A stretch of DNA of 64,000 nucleotides, taken from contig NZ_CP012100.1 in NCBI RefSeq assembly GCF_001182785.1, positions 186,001 through 250,000 on the forward strand, given 5' to 3'. The position numbers and the translations under genes were made by a program. Each line of letters opens with the position of its first letter. The stretch's first letter is position 1. The notes under the pieces were generated by a model. That model did no database searches, was not told the origin of the DNA, and was given only the letters and a program-made list of their open reading frames with translations. Below, in pieces: positions 17,018-26,189 of the stretch. The DNA is from Bacillus thuringiensis. GTDB lineage: Bacteria > Bacillota > Bacilli > Bacillales > Bacillaceae_G.

Positions 17018-19528
17018 TTATTGTCTATTATTAGCCGGAGCATCTCCTGTATTCCCATCATGACTTGGTGGCGTTGTATTTCCTTGGTCACTACCATTGT
17101 TTGGTGGCGTTGTATTTCCTCGATCACTACCATTGTTTGGTGGCGTTGTATTTCCCTGGTCACTACCATTGTTTGGTGGCGTTGTATTTCCCTGGTCACT
17201 ACCATTGTTTGGTGGCGTTGTATTTCCCTGGTCACTACCATTGTTTGGTGGCGTTGTATTTCCTCGATTACTACCATTGTTTGATGGCGTTGTATTTCCT
17301 CGATTACTACCATTGTTTGGTGGCGTTATATTTCCCTGGTCACTACCATTGTTTGATGGCGTTGTATTTCCTCGATCACTACCATTGTTTGGTGGCGTTG
17401 TATTTCCCTGGTCACCACCACTTTTTGGCTCACTTTGCTTTTTCTCTTCTGGTTTCTTTTGTTTTTCTTTTTGCTTATTTTCACTCGGCTGTTCAGTTGT
17501 ATTTGCTGTTTTCGTATTTAGAGAAGAATCACGCTTCTCACCTTTAATACGTAATTCGCTACCTTCTTGAACCACACTGTTTGGCATTTTAAATTGCGAC
17601 TTATCTGTAGCAAACTTACTCATCATTTCTTTAAAAATCAATTGAGCTATTTTCGCATTTTTACTACTAATATAATCATCTTTACTATCCTTTGTATATC
17701 CGGTCCATACTGCCATCGTATATTGTGATGTATAACCAGCAAACCAACTATCACGAGTTGCACTTTCTGGTAGATTATATTGTGCTATTTGTTCTAAAGA
17801 ATAGTTTGTTGTACCTGTTTTACCCGCTATATCTAAAGAACCTATATTAGCTGTTGTACCTAATCCAGATGAAACAAAAGTACGAAGCATATCAGTAATC
17901 ATATATGCTGTAGAATCCTTCATAACTCGTTTTGACTTTTGCTCAAAGCTTTTTGATTTACCATCTGAATAAATGACTTTTTTAACAAAATGTGGCCTCG
18001 TATACTTACCATCATTACCAAATGCCGCATAAGCACCTGCAATTTCAGTCGGTGACGCTTCATTTGTACCAATCGCTGTTGATTCGGTCGGTGCTACATT
18101 AAATGTAATACCTAGCTTTTCAGAGAAACCTTTTGATCTATTAATTCCTACTTCTTTTGCAGTTTTTATTGCCGGGATATTTCGGGAAGTCTTCAATGCA
18201 TCACGCATTGTAATTAGTCCCAAATGCTTTCTATCAGCATTTCTAACTTCTTGTCCCGTTGAGTACTTATATGGAGAGTCATCAATTTGATGGTAAGTAG
18301 CCCATTTTAAATATTCAATTGCAGGAGCGTAATCAAAAATTGGTTTCATCGTTGAACCTGCTGAGCGATTTAATTCAATTGCAATATTATGTCCTTTAAA
18401 AACAGCTTTATTTTCACCACGCCCGCTACCAATTGCACGTACTTCTCCTGTTTTCGTATCCATAAATGTGAAAGCCCCTTGAAATTTCTCATTTGGATAA
18501 TTAATAATGTCTTTATTTAAAAGTTTGTCCGCAAAACCCTGTGCCTTTGGATCTAATGTTGTATAAATTTCTAAACCGTCAGATCCGATATTAACATCTG
18601 GCAACTCTTTTTCAACTTCTTTCACAACCGCATCCATAAAAGCAGGATAGGGCATTTCTTTTTGTTCAGTTGCTTTCTTAAGTCCTTCTGTTACTGGAAC
18701 TTTTGATGCTTCTTCCATTTCTTTTTTTGTAATATAACCATGTCGATTCATTAATTTAAGTACAACATTTCTTCTTTCTGTTGCTTTTTTGATATTTTGT
18801 TCTTTCGTTGGATCATAGTTATTAGGAGCTTTCATTAAACCAGCAAGCATTGCAACTTCTGGTAGTGTTAAATCTTTTAATTCCTTACCATAGTAATTTT
18901 GGACTGCTGTTGCGATTCCATATGAACGGTTACCTAAGTAAACTTTATTTAAATACATTTCTAAAATTTCATGTTTTGAATACTGTTGTTCTAGCTTATA
19001 CGCTAAATATATTTCTTGCGCCTTTCTCTTTGACGTTTTTTCCATCGATAAGAAGTAATTCTTAATAACTTGCTGTGTAATCGTACTTCCACCTTGAGAG
19101 CCGTAATCCCCTTTTAGGCTGACTAAGGCTGCACGTGCAGTACCTTTATAGTCTACGCCACTGTGCTCGTAAAAACGTGCATCTTCTGTTGCTAAAAACG
19201 CATTTTCTACTAACTTAGGAATCTGATCATACATAATATTCGTTCGTTTTTCTTTTCCATATTCATATATCAATTTCCCATCTTTATCATAAATTTTTGA
19301 GGATAACGGATTAACAAGTTTTGCTTTCTCAAGTTTTGGAGCATCTTTAATCATAACGAAAAAGGTAGCAACCCCTGCGACTAACCCCACAATACCAAGT
19401 AATAAACAACTAACTAAAAACTTACGAAAAAATGATGTTTTACCTTTTGCTTTTTGTTTCTTAGCAGCAGGCTGTTTTTTCTTTTTAACTTGTCGTCGCT
19501 CCTCTCGAGAACGATAATTTTCTGACAT
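17018..19528 (-). CDS. Class A penicillin-binding protein 1A
   Basis: 836 aa bifunctional peptidoglycan synthase. A basic cytoplasmic tail and one membrane helix (about 30-55) precede the GT51 glycosyltransferase domain (EDARFYEHSGVDYKG, QGGSTITQQ, EMYLNKVYLG). The transpeptidase domain has all three motifs: STMK (SxxK), SRN (SxN) and KTGT. After residue ~640 comes a Lys/Glu/Gln linker and then nine 12-residue Asn/Gly/Pro repeats plus a partial one. PBP1A homologues in this group can have low-complexity tails. It is not next to recU here, so it may be an extra copy. Start supported by CAGGAGAAAG. Confidence 0.92.
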   Translation of the reverse strand: MSENYRSREERRQVKKKKQPAAKKQKAKGKTSFFRKFLVSCLLLGIVGLVAGVATFFVMIKDAPKLEKAKLVNPLSSKIYDKDGKLIYEYGKEKRTNIMYDQIPKLVENAFLATEDARFYEHSGVDYKGTARAALVSLKGDYGSQGGSTITQQVIKNYFLSMEKTSKRKAQEIYLAYKLEQQYSKHEILEMYLNKVYLGNRSYGIATAVQNYYGKELKDLTLPEVAMLAGLMKAPNNYDPTKEQNIKKATERRNVVLKLMNRHGYITKKEMEEASKVPVTEGLKKATEQKEMPYPAFMDAVVKEVEKELPDVNIGSDGLEIYTTLDPKAQGFADKLLNKDIINYPNEKFQGAFTFMDTKTGEVRAIGSGRGENKAVFKGHNIAIELNRSAGSTMKPIFDYAPAIEYLKWATYHQIDDSPYKYSTGQEVRNADRKHLGLITMRDALKTSRNIPAIKTAKEVGINRSKGFSEKLGITFNVAPTESTAIGTNEASPTEIAGAYAAFGNDGKYTRPHFVKKVIYSDGKSKSFEQKSKRVMKDSTAYMITDMLRTFVSSGLGTTANIGSLDIAGKTGTTNYSLEQIAQYNLPESATRDSWFAGYTSQYTMAVWTGYTKDSKDDYISSKNAKIAQLIFKEMMSKFATDKSQFKMPNSVVQEGSELRIKGEKRDSSLNTKTANTTEQPSENKQKEKQKKPEEKKQSEPKSGGDQGNTTPPNNGSDRGNTTPSNNGSDQGNITPPNNGSNRGNTTPSNNGSNRGNTTPPNNGSDQGNTTPPNNGSDQGNTTPPNNGSDQGNTTPPNNGSDRGNTTPPNNGSDQGNTTPPSHDGNTGDAPANNRQ
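17054..17407 (-). repeat. 36-bp coding tandem repeat in the PBP1A tail
   Basis: Nine full units plus a partial one encode GNTTPPNNGSD(Q/R). Variants alternate Q/R, D/N and P/S in a mosaic order, which suggests repeat-unit duplication and shuffling. Copy number is likely to vary between strains. Confidence 0.9.
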
Positions 19529-19620
19529 GCTACTTTCTCCTGCCTTTCAATTCTCCTGTTGATTTGCTTAAAATTATTGAAGCCACTTTAAGAAATATAT
19601 TCATATTTAAAAAGTGTACT

Positions 19621-19653
19621 AAATAGACAATTTAAGTAATAAATTTGTTCCAC
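19621..19653 (+). repeat. Interspersed 32-bp repeat, copy 1
   Basis: The block AAGTAATAAATTTGTTCCAC (or one-base variant TAAGTAAT) with a preceding AATAGACAA recurs at 35559-35590 and 36417-36448. This copy is about 90 bp upstream of the class A PBP start, but reads on the opposite strand. Function unknown. Confidence 0.55.
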
Positions 19654-19720
19654 TTTAAGATGAGGAAGAAATTTGAGCTTATCTGATAACGAAACAGAAA
19701 CGGTAATCGTGGCACAACTA

Positions 19721-19752
19721 AAAAAATGGATTTTCATAGAAAATCCATTTTT
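19721..19752. terminator. Strong hairpin with A/T tails
   Basis: AAAAATGGATTTT and AAAATCCATTTTT form a perfect stem with a 5-nt loop, directly left of the IS231-type element. It looks like a bidirectional terminator but no gene ends nearby, so its parent transcript is probably lost. Confidence 0.55.
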
Positions 19753-19868
19753 AGCTTGATGGGCATGTGGCGGGCCCCCATCGCTATCAAGCTAAGAAAA
19801 AGAAAAGCCCCCTAAAATGAAAAAATGCGTTATTCTTTCTGTAGAATCATAGGTGTATAATTAAAAGA

Positions 19869-20004
19869 ATGTTTTAGACTGATTATCGCTAAATTATTGG
19901 GATTTCTCCATTCTTATTCTCCTGTTTTAATAAAATAAGGATTTAGACTGATGAATAGTTTTTATTTAGAGAAACGAGGTTTTATTAAAATAAAGTATTA
20001 GACT
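19869..20004 (+). repeat. Left half of nested inverted repeats flanking the RSH gene
   Basis: ATGTTTTAGACT (19869-19880) and AAAGTATTAGACT (19992-20004) have exact reverse complements on the other side of the RSH gene, at 21741-21752 and 21721-21733, in nested order. A related AAGGATTTAGACT at 19937-19949 also occurs at the left end of the second IS231 (58462-58474). Confidence 0.6.
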
Positions 20005-20261
20005 AGACAGCCAATTTATATAGAAAAAAGGATTCAGAAAGAATTAACTTTACAAATTGACGCTGTACACATTTTTGTATACATTCGTTAGAAGAATTAA
20101 GTTTCAATTGTTTCTAGATAATGGGTCTTTCGTCATTTTTGACTTTAGCTCAAAACCTGTTCTTTATTTACTTCCTAGTTAAACAGGTATTTCACTTTTC
20201 AAAAACGAATTATAATATTATTGAAATATAGATAAAAAATTAACATAATGAGGGTGAAAAT

Positions 20262-21655
20262 ATGAAAAAAGAATTATTGAAAAAAGCCTCCTATCTACAT
20301 AAATCAGAACTAGAACAATTACATAAAGCTATATACGTCTCCGAGAATGCTCATGAAGGACAATTTCGAGTTTCAGGTGAGCCCTATATTACTCACACCC
20401 ATTTGCAGTTACAGAGATTCTGCTAGATTGTAAAGCGGATATCATAACTTTAGTCGCAGCATTACTACATGATGTGGTAGAAGATACAGATTACACAATA
20501 GAGGATATACGTAGTACGTTTGGCGAAAAAGTGGCCGATATTGTCGAAGGATTAACTAAAGTTGATAAGAAACAAATTCCCAGTAAAGAAGAATATGAAG
20601 CAATAAATTTCAAGAAGTTATTGTTAGCTACACAAGCAGATATACGAGTAGCTATTATAAAAGTGATAGATCGTCTCCATAACATGAGAACTTTACAGGT
20701 GAAAGCTGTAAAAAAACAAGTTCCTTATGCTAATGAAACACTCAAAATTTTCTCTCCTATATGTAAAAGGTTAGGGTTATTAAACATTCAACACGAGTTA
20801 GAAGATTTAAGTTTTTTTCATCTCAATCATTCTAAATATGAGGGTATGAAAATACTCTTACAGAATTACGTTCGGCTATTAGAGGATATGTCTCAAACCA
20901 TTATTCAAGACATAAATAACTTCCTAGAGCCATCTTTAATGTTTCAGGTGAGTTACGAAGTGAATCCTATTTATACAGCTTATTCTCGTCTTCAAGACAT
21001 AGCAGCAATATCAAAAATAATTATTACGACCTCAAACAAATTAAATTGTTATAAAATGTTAGGAATTATACATCAACTATATAAACCAATTCCTCATCAA
21101 TTTGAAGATAACATAGCAATTGAAAACGATGTATTAAACAAATACTTAAAGACCAAGGTGGAAGTCAATAACCATGAGGTAGTGATATGTATTCAAACAA
21201 AAATAAATCAAGAGATAAGAGATAAAGGTGTTTTCTATATTCTTACAAAAAGTATAACTGATACGGAGATGCAAGAAATCATTTATAAGTTGATGGACCA
21301 GTTTATTTTAACTAATGATTTAGTAACTCAAGACGCTCTCGAATTTTATGATTTAGTATCATTTGAATTATTTCAAGAAACCATAGTTGTATTTACACCT
21401 AAATTAGATCCCATTCATTTGCCACAAGGTGCTACGGTAATTGACTTTGCTTTTGCACTAAATCCTGAGATTGCTAAGCATATGTCGGGTGCTAAAATTA
21501 ATGGGGTAAAGAAACCGATAACAACAAATGTTTCACATCTAGATATTGTGGAACTTTGGGTTACTGATAATAAGTGTAATGTGAGGCATGATTGGTTAAA
21601 TTTTGCTAATAGCTCAAAAGCTCTACTTGAAATTAATAAAGAGTTACAAGGATAA
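20262..21655 (+). pseudogene. RelA/SpoT-like protein with degenerate synthetase, frameshifted
   Basis: The first frame starts MKKELLKKASYLHKSELEQL and reaches SGEPYITHTH. A net 2-bp insertion near 20397 then shifts it, and the gene continues in the frame of EILLDCKADIITLVAALLHDVVEDTDY. The HD hydrolase motif LLHDVVED and DRLHNMRTL are intact. The synthetase region is recognisable (CYKMLGIIHQLYKPIP) but lacks the YxSLHT-type and D-Y-IAMPK residues, so it should not make (p)ppGpp. A TGS domain closes the protein (LPQGATVIDFAFALNPEI). So it is an HD-dead synthetase-TGS protein, hydrolase-like if restored. It lies inside an IS231-type element as an apparent passenger. Confidence 0.7.
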
Positions 21656-21720
21656 ACTTCTGATAACGGAATCTATGTTAGAAAAAGGTGTTTTCACGTA
21701 TAGAAGACATCTTTTTTAAC

Positions 21721-21752
21721 AGTCTAATACTTTTTTCTATAGTCTAAAACAT
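21721..21752 (+). repeat. Right half of nested inverted repeats flanking the RSH gene
   Basis: AGTCTAATACTTT and AGTCTAAAACAT mirror the two left copies. They lie between the RSH gene and the transposase and may overlap the transposase promoter. Confidence 0.6.
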
Positions 21753-21789
21753 TTTTTAAATAAGACAGTAGGAAAGGATGGCATTTTTT

Positions 21790-23220
21790 ATGTCTGTTTC
21801 TGTGTCTGACGAATTACAACTATTTGCTCAAGAGATTCAAAGCTTTTTATCTCCAAATATCTTATGGAATCTTGCCAGAGATGTTGGTTTTGTACAACGA
21901 ACCAGTAAGTACCAAGCAAAAAATTTAGTAGCTTTATGTGTATGGGTGAGCCAAAATGTAGCTATGACTTCTTTAACTCAGTTATCTAGCTGTTTAGAAG
22001 CATCAACAGAAGTACTCATCAGTCCTGAAGGACTGAATCAACGATTTAATAAGGCGGCCGTCCAACTTTTACAACACCTACTAGTCAAACTACTAAGCAA
22101 AAAATTGGCCGTATCTATGCCGATTTCTTCTCCATACACTTCTGTTTTCAAGCGTATTCGTATTTTAGATTCAACTGCATTTCAACTCCCGGATGTATTT
22201 TCATCGGTTTATCCAGGTGCAGGAGGCTGCAGCCATACAGCTGGGATAAAAATTCAACTTGAGTATGATTTGTTAAGTGGACAGTTCCTTCATATTCATA
22301 CAGGTCCAGGTAAACAACATGATCGCACTTACGGCTCTTTGTGTGCCCCAACTGTGACAGCAAATGATTTATGTATCCGAGATTTAGGTTATTTTCATTT
22401 AAAAGACCTTCAATATATACAAGATAAAGAGGCCTACTATATCTCTCGTATCAAGTCGAACACACGTATGTATCAAAAAAATCCTAACCCTGATTTTTTT
22501 CAAGATGGAAGAATTAAGAAAGGTACAGAGTATATACAGATAGATATAGAGACGTTAATGAACTCCCTTCAACCAGGACAAACGTGTGAAATAGCTGATG
22601 CTTATGTAGGAATGAATGATAAAGTGCCAGCTCGTATAATTGTTCATCGATTAACAAAACAACAGCAACAAAAACGCTTACAAGATCAAGCTGTAAGAGA
22701 AACAAAGAAAGGAATGAAGTATTCTCCTCGTAGTAAACGACTCAGTGGTATCAATGTATATATGACAAACACCCCTACAGATATTGTCCCGATGGGACAG
22801 GTACATGACTGGTATTCTTTGCGTTGGCAAATCGAAATTTTATTTAAAACGTGGAAGTCATTCTTTCAAATTCATCATTGTAAAAAGATAAAACCAGAAC
22901 GATTGGAATGCCATTTATATGGTCAATTGATTGCCATTCTACTCTTTTCTTCTATCATGTTTCAAATGCGCCATTTGCTCCTTATAAAGAAAAAACGAGA
23001 GCTTAGTGAGTATAAAGCCATATATATGATTAAAGACTATTTTCTTCTTCTATTCCAAACTATACAAAAAAACACCCAAGAGCTATCAAAGGTGTTACTT
23101 CGCCTATTCAATCTCCTACAGCAAAACGGGAGAAAATCTCATCGATATGAGAAGAAAACAGTCTTTGATATATTAGGTGTCGTTTACAATTGTACCATGT
23201 CTGATAATCAAGCCGCTTAA
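21790..23220 (+). CDS. IS231-family (IS4) transposase, copy 1
   Basis: 476 aa from the ATG at 21790 (MSVSVSDELQLF), matching the usual IS231 N-terminus. An ATG four codons upstream lies directly on the GGAAAGG. DDE residues sit in RILDSTAFQLPD, CIRDLGYF and the YREK signature Y-SL-R-WQI-E-ILFKTW-K, which is complete. Full length and uninterrupted, so likely active. It is preceded, unusually, by an RSH-like gene within the same terminal repeats, and followed by a 130-bp right end. Confidence 0.93.
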   Translation: MSVSVSDELQLFAQEIQSFLSPNILWNLARDVGFVQRTSKYQAKNLVALCVWVSQNVAMTSLTQLSSCLEASTEVLISPEGLNQRFNKAAVQLLQHLLVKLLSKKLAVSMPISSPYTSVFKRIRILDSTAFQLPDVFSSVYPGAGGCSHTAGIKIQLEYDLLSGQFLHIHTGPGKQHDRTYGSLCAPTVTANDLCIRDLGYFHLKDLQYIQDKEAYYISRIKSNTRMYQKNPNPDFFQDGRIKKGTEYIQIDIETLMNSLQPGQTCEIADAYVGMNDKVPARIIVHRLTKQQQQKRLQDQAVRETKKGMKYSPRSKRLSGINVYMTNTPTDIVPMGQVHDWYSLRWQIEILFKTWKSFFQIHHCKKIKPERLECHLYGQLIAILLFSSIMFQMRHLLLIKKKRELSEYKAIYMIKDYFLLLFQTIQKNTQELSKVLLRLFNLLQQNGRKSHRYEKKTVFDILGVVYNCTMSDNQAA

Positions 23221-23232
23221 TTCAAAAAAGTG

Positions 23233-23255
23233 AAACCCGTTAGGGTTTATTTCGT
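23233..23255 (+). terminator. Terminator in the IS231 right end
   Basis: AAACCC-GT-TAGGGTTTATTT forms a short stem just after the transposase stop. The same element occurs at 58320, 46808 and 59990. Confidence 0.6.
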
Positions 23256-23551
23256 ATGCAAATCTTTCAATCACCTACACTTGCCCTTTAGAAAAAGAAA
23301 CAATCTCGCCTAAAATTGACTTTGCATAAGCTTAGCTTGATAGCGATGTGGCGCTACCCCTTATAACAAGAAACATAAAATGGACATTTTTTCCAACTTA
23401 TGTTTCTTTTAGTTTACACTCACTTTATGCTTTCACTAAGTTAAGCTCTCTAATACTTTTCTAATGAGATTAAAATATTTCTTTTTACTGTTGCAGTTTC
23501 ATCTAAAAAATCAATCATTAAATCTATCTAATACTCCTTTTTATAAATCCT

Positions 23552-24832
23552 TTACTTTTTCCAAAACTGTTCCAGTAGAATGACGATCATGGTACCCACG
23601 AGTAATCCATTACTTAAAACATATTGTAAGGAAGAAGGAATTCCGCTAAATGCGCTTTCCGGAAGAAACATTATTCCTAAACTGATTAATAATGTAATTC
23701 CTAATATAGTTAATCGGCGTTGATTTAATTCTTCACGTAAAATCGATTGAAATGAAATGCCTATTACTTGGACAAATGTTGCTAAAAGAGCAGCATTAGC
23801 AATAGAGCCTGGAAGCAAGGATATAAAGCTTACAATTGAGGGAATAAACGAAATTCCTGCTAATATAAGACTTGCTATACGGAATGAATTCACTTTTCTT
23901 TGTCCTGTTAGTTGAATAAATCCCGCTGATGCAGGTAATGGTACAATTCCAATTGTAGAGAATAACGATGAGATAATATGTGATATACCTCCGACCCATA
24001 TACCACGGTTGAGTGTTTGCTTTTCATTTTCTTTAGATAAGGGAGCTACTTGTTTTACAGCTGAAATAGCCGCAATTGTATTTGCAACTAAAAGAAATGT
24101 AAATAAAGTTGCAGTTAGGGTCATTCCAATATCGAATCTAGGTGTCCCCCAAGCGAATATCTGTGGTAACTTAACTAGCTGTGTGTGTGAAGGCATATGA
24201 GATGATTTTCCTAAAACAGCATACAAAAGCCAACCAAATGAGATTCCAAGTAACACAGCGTAACTTTTCATCCATCCTTTCCCTTTAATTGATAAGTAAG
24301 TAATAAGGGCAAAAACAAAGAGTGCAATAGTTGCTGTTGGATAGTCAGGATGAGTTGCAGATCCTTGTAATCCCATCATTCCTTTTAGTAACACACCACT
24401 AAGCTGAAGTGCTAAGGTTAAAAGAAAAGTTCCTGTAACTAAAGGGGTAAATAAACGTAAGATTCGATGAACAAGCCCTGTTATACCAAGAACGAAGAGT
24501 AATATACCTGCAATAATTAATCCACCTTCTAAAAGTTGCAACACGTCTTTTGCACTTTGTCCCTGATGCATAGCGACTTGTCCTAGTATGACAAATATAC
24601 TTATCCATGAACCCGCTGGACCATCCGCAATGGGATAGTTATGTCCAAACAAAGCTTGTATAAATGAACTTACTCCCACGACTAAAAAAGTGCGCTGCAT
24701 TAATGTTGAAATATCTTCTATTGATAAATGGAATATACCGCCAATAATGATAGGTAATGCAATTGCATTTGCTAATAAAAAAACAAACCACTGTAGAATA
24801 TTAAAGCTTGTATTAAAGTATTTTTTATTCAT
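23552..24832 (-). CDS. NCS2-family purine/uracil-type permease
   Basis: 426 aa, about twelve to fourteen membrane segments. It belongs to the NCS2 xanthine/uracil permease group by its GGIxxL-type opening and the later segment FSTIGIVPLPASAGFIQLTGQR. It is the third gene of a run carbonic anhydrase, cyanase, permease, but an intrinsic terminator lies between cyanase and permease, so it may be attenuated. By position it could play the part of CynX (cyanate transport), although the family normally moves nucleobases. ATG with GGAGAAT upstream. Confidence 0.75.
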   Translation of the reverse strand: MNKKYFNTSFNILQWFVFLLANAIALPIIIGGIFHLSIEDISTLMQRTFLVVGVSSFIQALFGHNYPIADGPAGSWISIFVILGQVAMHQGQSAKDVLQLLEGGLIIAGILLFVLGITGLVHRILRLFTPLVTGTFLLTLALQLSGVLLKGMMGLQGSATHPDYPTATIALFVFALITYLSIKGKGWMKSYAVLLGISFGWLLYAVLGKSSHMPSHTQLVKLPQIFAWGTPRFDIGMTLTATLFTFLLVANTIAAISAVKQVAPLSKENEKQTLNRGIWVGGISHIISSLFSTIGIVPLPASAGFIQLTGQRKVNSFRIASLILAGISFIPSIVSFISLLPGSIANAALLATFVQVIGISFQSILREELNQRRLTILGITLLISLGIMFLPESAFSGIPSSLQYVLSNGLLVGTMIVILLEQFWKK

Positions 24833-24863
24833 ATTATTCTCCTTTACCGAAAAAGAATCTCAT

Positions 24864-24911
24864 AGTAAAAATCCATCCTTTCTATACAGTTAAATTAAAA
24901 AGGATGGATTT
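24864..24911 (-). terminator. Terminator/attenuator between cyanase and the permease
   Basis: AAAATCCATCCTTT and AAAGGATGGATTTT form a perfect 14-bp stem with a 17-nt loop and a T run on the minus strand. It sits in the leader of the permease, about 30 bp before its ribosome binding site. No riboswitch-like aptamer was recognised next to it. Confidence 0.75.
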
Positions 24912-24959
24912 TGTAACTCTATAAAATCATTTTAATTATATAGATAGATTTTTGATTAA

Positions 24960-25409
24960 TTACCATGTACGGAACGGTAAGAATTTCCCGTTAAGTGTAA
25001 TAACGATACGAGGATCGCCACCTTTTGGATCTTCTTGTGTATCTACACCTAGATTGAAGTTAATTGCACTCATTACACCTTCACCGGCTTTTTCTAAGAT
25101 TAATTCTCTAAGAGTTGGTGCGTATTGTAACATCATTTCATATAATCGATATAAGATTGGGTCAGTAGGAGGCATTTGCATTACTTGACCTCTAAGTGGA
25201 ACTACTGTTAATGCCTGAACTACTTCTTCATCTAATTCCAATAGCTTACCGATTTTTTCTGCTTCCGGACGTGTCATTGTAGCTTGTCCTAATAATGCTG
25301 TTACAACCCAAGTCTCAGAGTTTTCACTTACTTTTGAAATTTCTTCCCATGTTAAGCCTTTTGCGATTTTTGCTTCCATAATTTTTTGCGTGACTTCTTG
25401 TCTATTCAT
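24960..25409 (-). CDS. cynS: Cyanate hydratase (cyanase)
   Basis: 149 aa. Cyanase converts cyanate plus bicarbonate to ammonia and carbon dioxide. The N-terminal HTH-like domain (LTWEEISKVSENSETWVVTALLG) and the catalytic domain are complete. The catalytic triad residues are visible: Arg and Glu in YRLYEMM and Ser in VMSAINF. It lies 31 nt after a beta-carbonic anhydrase, which would resupply bicarbonate, the same logic as the E. coli cynTS pair. Cyanase is uncommon in the B. cereus group core genome, so this cassette may be acquired. Confidence 0.95.
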   Translation of the reverse strand: MNRQEVTQKIMEAKIAKGLTWEEISKVSENSETWVVTALLGQATMTRPEAEKIGKLLELDEEVVQALTVVPLRGQVMQMPPTDPILYRLYEMMLQYAPTLRELILEKAGEGVMSAINFNLGVDTQEDPKGGDPRIVITLNGKFLPFRTW

Positions 25410-25440
25410 ATCTAATAACTTCCCTTCATTTAAGTAATAA

Positions 25441-26022
25441 TTAATTTTTCATACCACTTAATGTTTTATATCCATCAACTACTAAATCTAATTTACCTGT
25501 GTGAGGATCAATAACTAAACCATGTACAGGAACATCTTTTGGAATAAGTGGATGATTTCTTACTAAATCAACATTAGCTTGAGTTGAATCGCAGACATCA
25601 TCGAATCCAAATAACCATTTTTCAAGGTCAACACCAGCATATTCAATAGCTGATAGAATTTCTGGTGAAGCTACTCCACGGTCTAATATCTTTTGAATTG
25701 TTCCTTTTGGATTAGTTTGACCCGCCCCACATCTATGGTGTCCGATAAGAAAGATTTCATCTGCATTTAGATCATATACTGATGCTACAACACTTTGCAT
25801 AACACTATCGAAAGGAGAAGCAATCTTACCACCTGCATTTCTGATAACTTTTGCATCTCCATCGTGTATATCTAAAGCTTTTGGAAGTAGCTCAATTAAA
25901 CGAGCATCCATGCAAGAAACAACAACCATACGTTTCTTAGGCATTTTTTTTGCTTCACTGGGGGCGTATTCCTTATTTTCTACAAATTTTTCATTGAACG
26001 ATAAAATATCTTGTAATAACAT
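25441..26022 (-). CDS. Beta-class carbonic anhydrase
   Basis: 193 aa. Zinc ligands are in SCMDARL (C-x-D-x-R) and GHHRCGA (H-x-x-C). It resembles the compact YtiB-type enzymes of Firmicutes. Placed first in the operon with cyanase, where it converts the CO2 released by cyanase back to bicarbonate, as CynT does. Start ATG with AAAGGAGG upstream. Divergent from an Lrp-type regulator across a 170-bp interval. Confidence 0.93.
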   Translation of the reverse strand: MLLQDILSFNEKFVENKEYAPSEAKKMPKKRMVVVSCMDARLIELLPKALDIHDGDAKVIRNAGGKIASPFDSVMQSVVASVYDLNADEIFLIGHHRCGAGQTNPKGTIQKILDRGVASPEILSAIEYAGVDLEKWLFGFDDVCDSTQANVDLVRNHPLIPKDVPVHGLVIDPHTGKLDLVVDGYKTLSGMKN

Positions 26023-26189
26023 ATTTGTAACCTCCTTTAAATCTAGATGTATTTTTTTGTTGCGTCCTCTGTGTTATAAGTAAATATAACTGATAAACAA
26101 TGCGATGTAAGAGGATAAACTTAGTATAGTGAATTGTATCGATAAGCTGAATAAGTTGGCGAAACACTTTCTGCTTTTCTACTTTCACG

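Larger units (their letters stand above)
19779..23348 (+). mobile_element. IS231-type element (about 3.6 kb) with a RelA/SpoT-like passenger
   Basis: CATCGCTATCAAGCTAAG at 19779-19796 and CTTAGCTTGATAGCGATG at 23331-23348 are perfect 18-bp inverted repeats. They enclose an intact IS231-family transposase at the right and a frameshifted RSH-type gene at the left. Ordinary IS231 elements are about 1.65 kb with one gene, whereas modular IS231/MIC231 elements with passenger genes are known in the B. cereus group. No exact target duplication was found. The left boundary is inferred from the repeat match; an independent bcr1-like repeat there is the alternative. Confidence 0.55.

Noticed and set aside
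17054..17407. 36-bp periodic repeat as a CRISPR array
   Set aside because: Units are contiguous with no unique spacers and encode a regular peptide in frame.
17065..17570. Long open frames on both strands across the PBP1A tail
   Set aside because: They arise from the 36-bp repeat read in other frames; length multiple of three keeps them open. The PBP1A frame alone has domain support.
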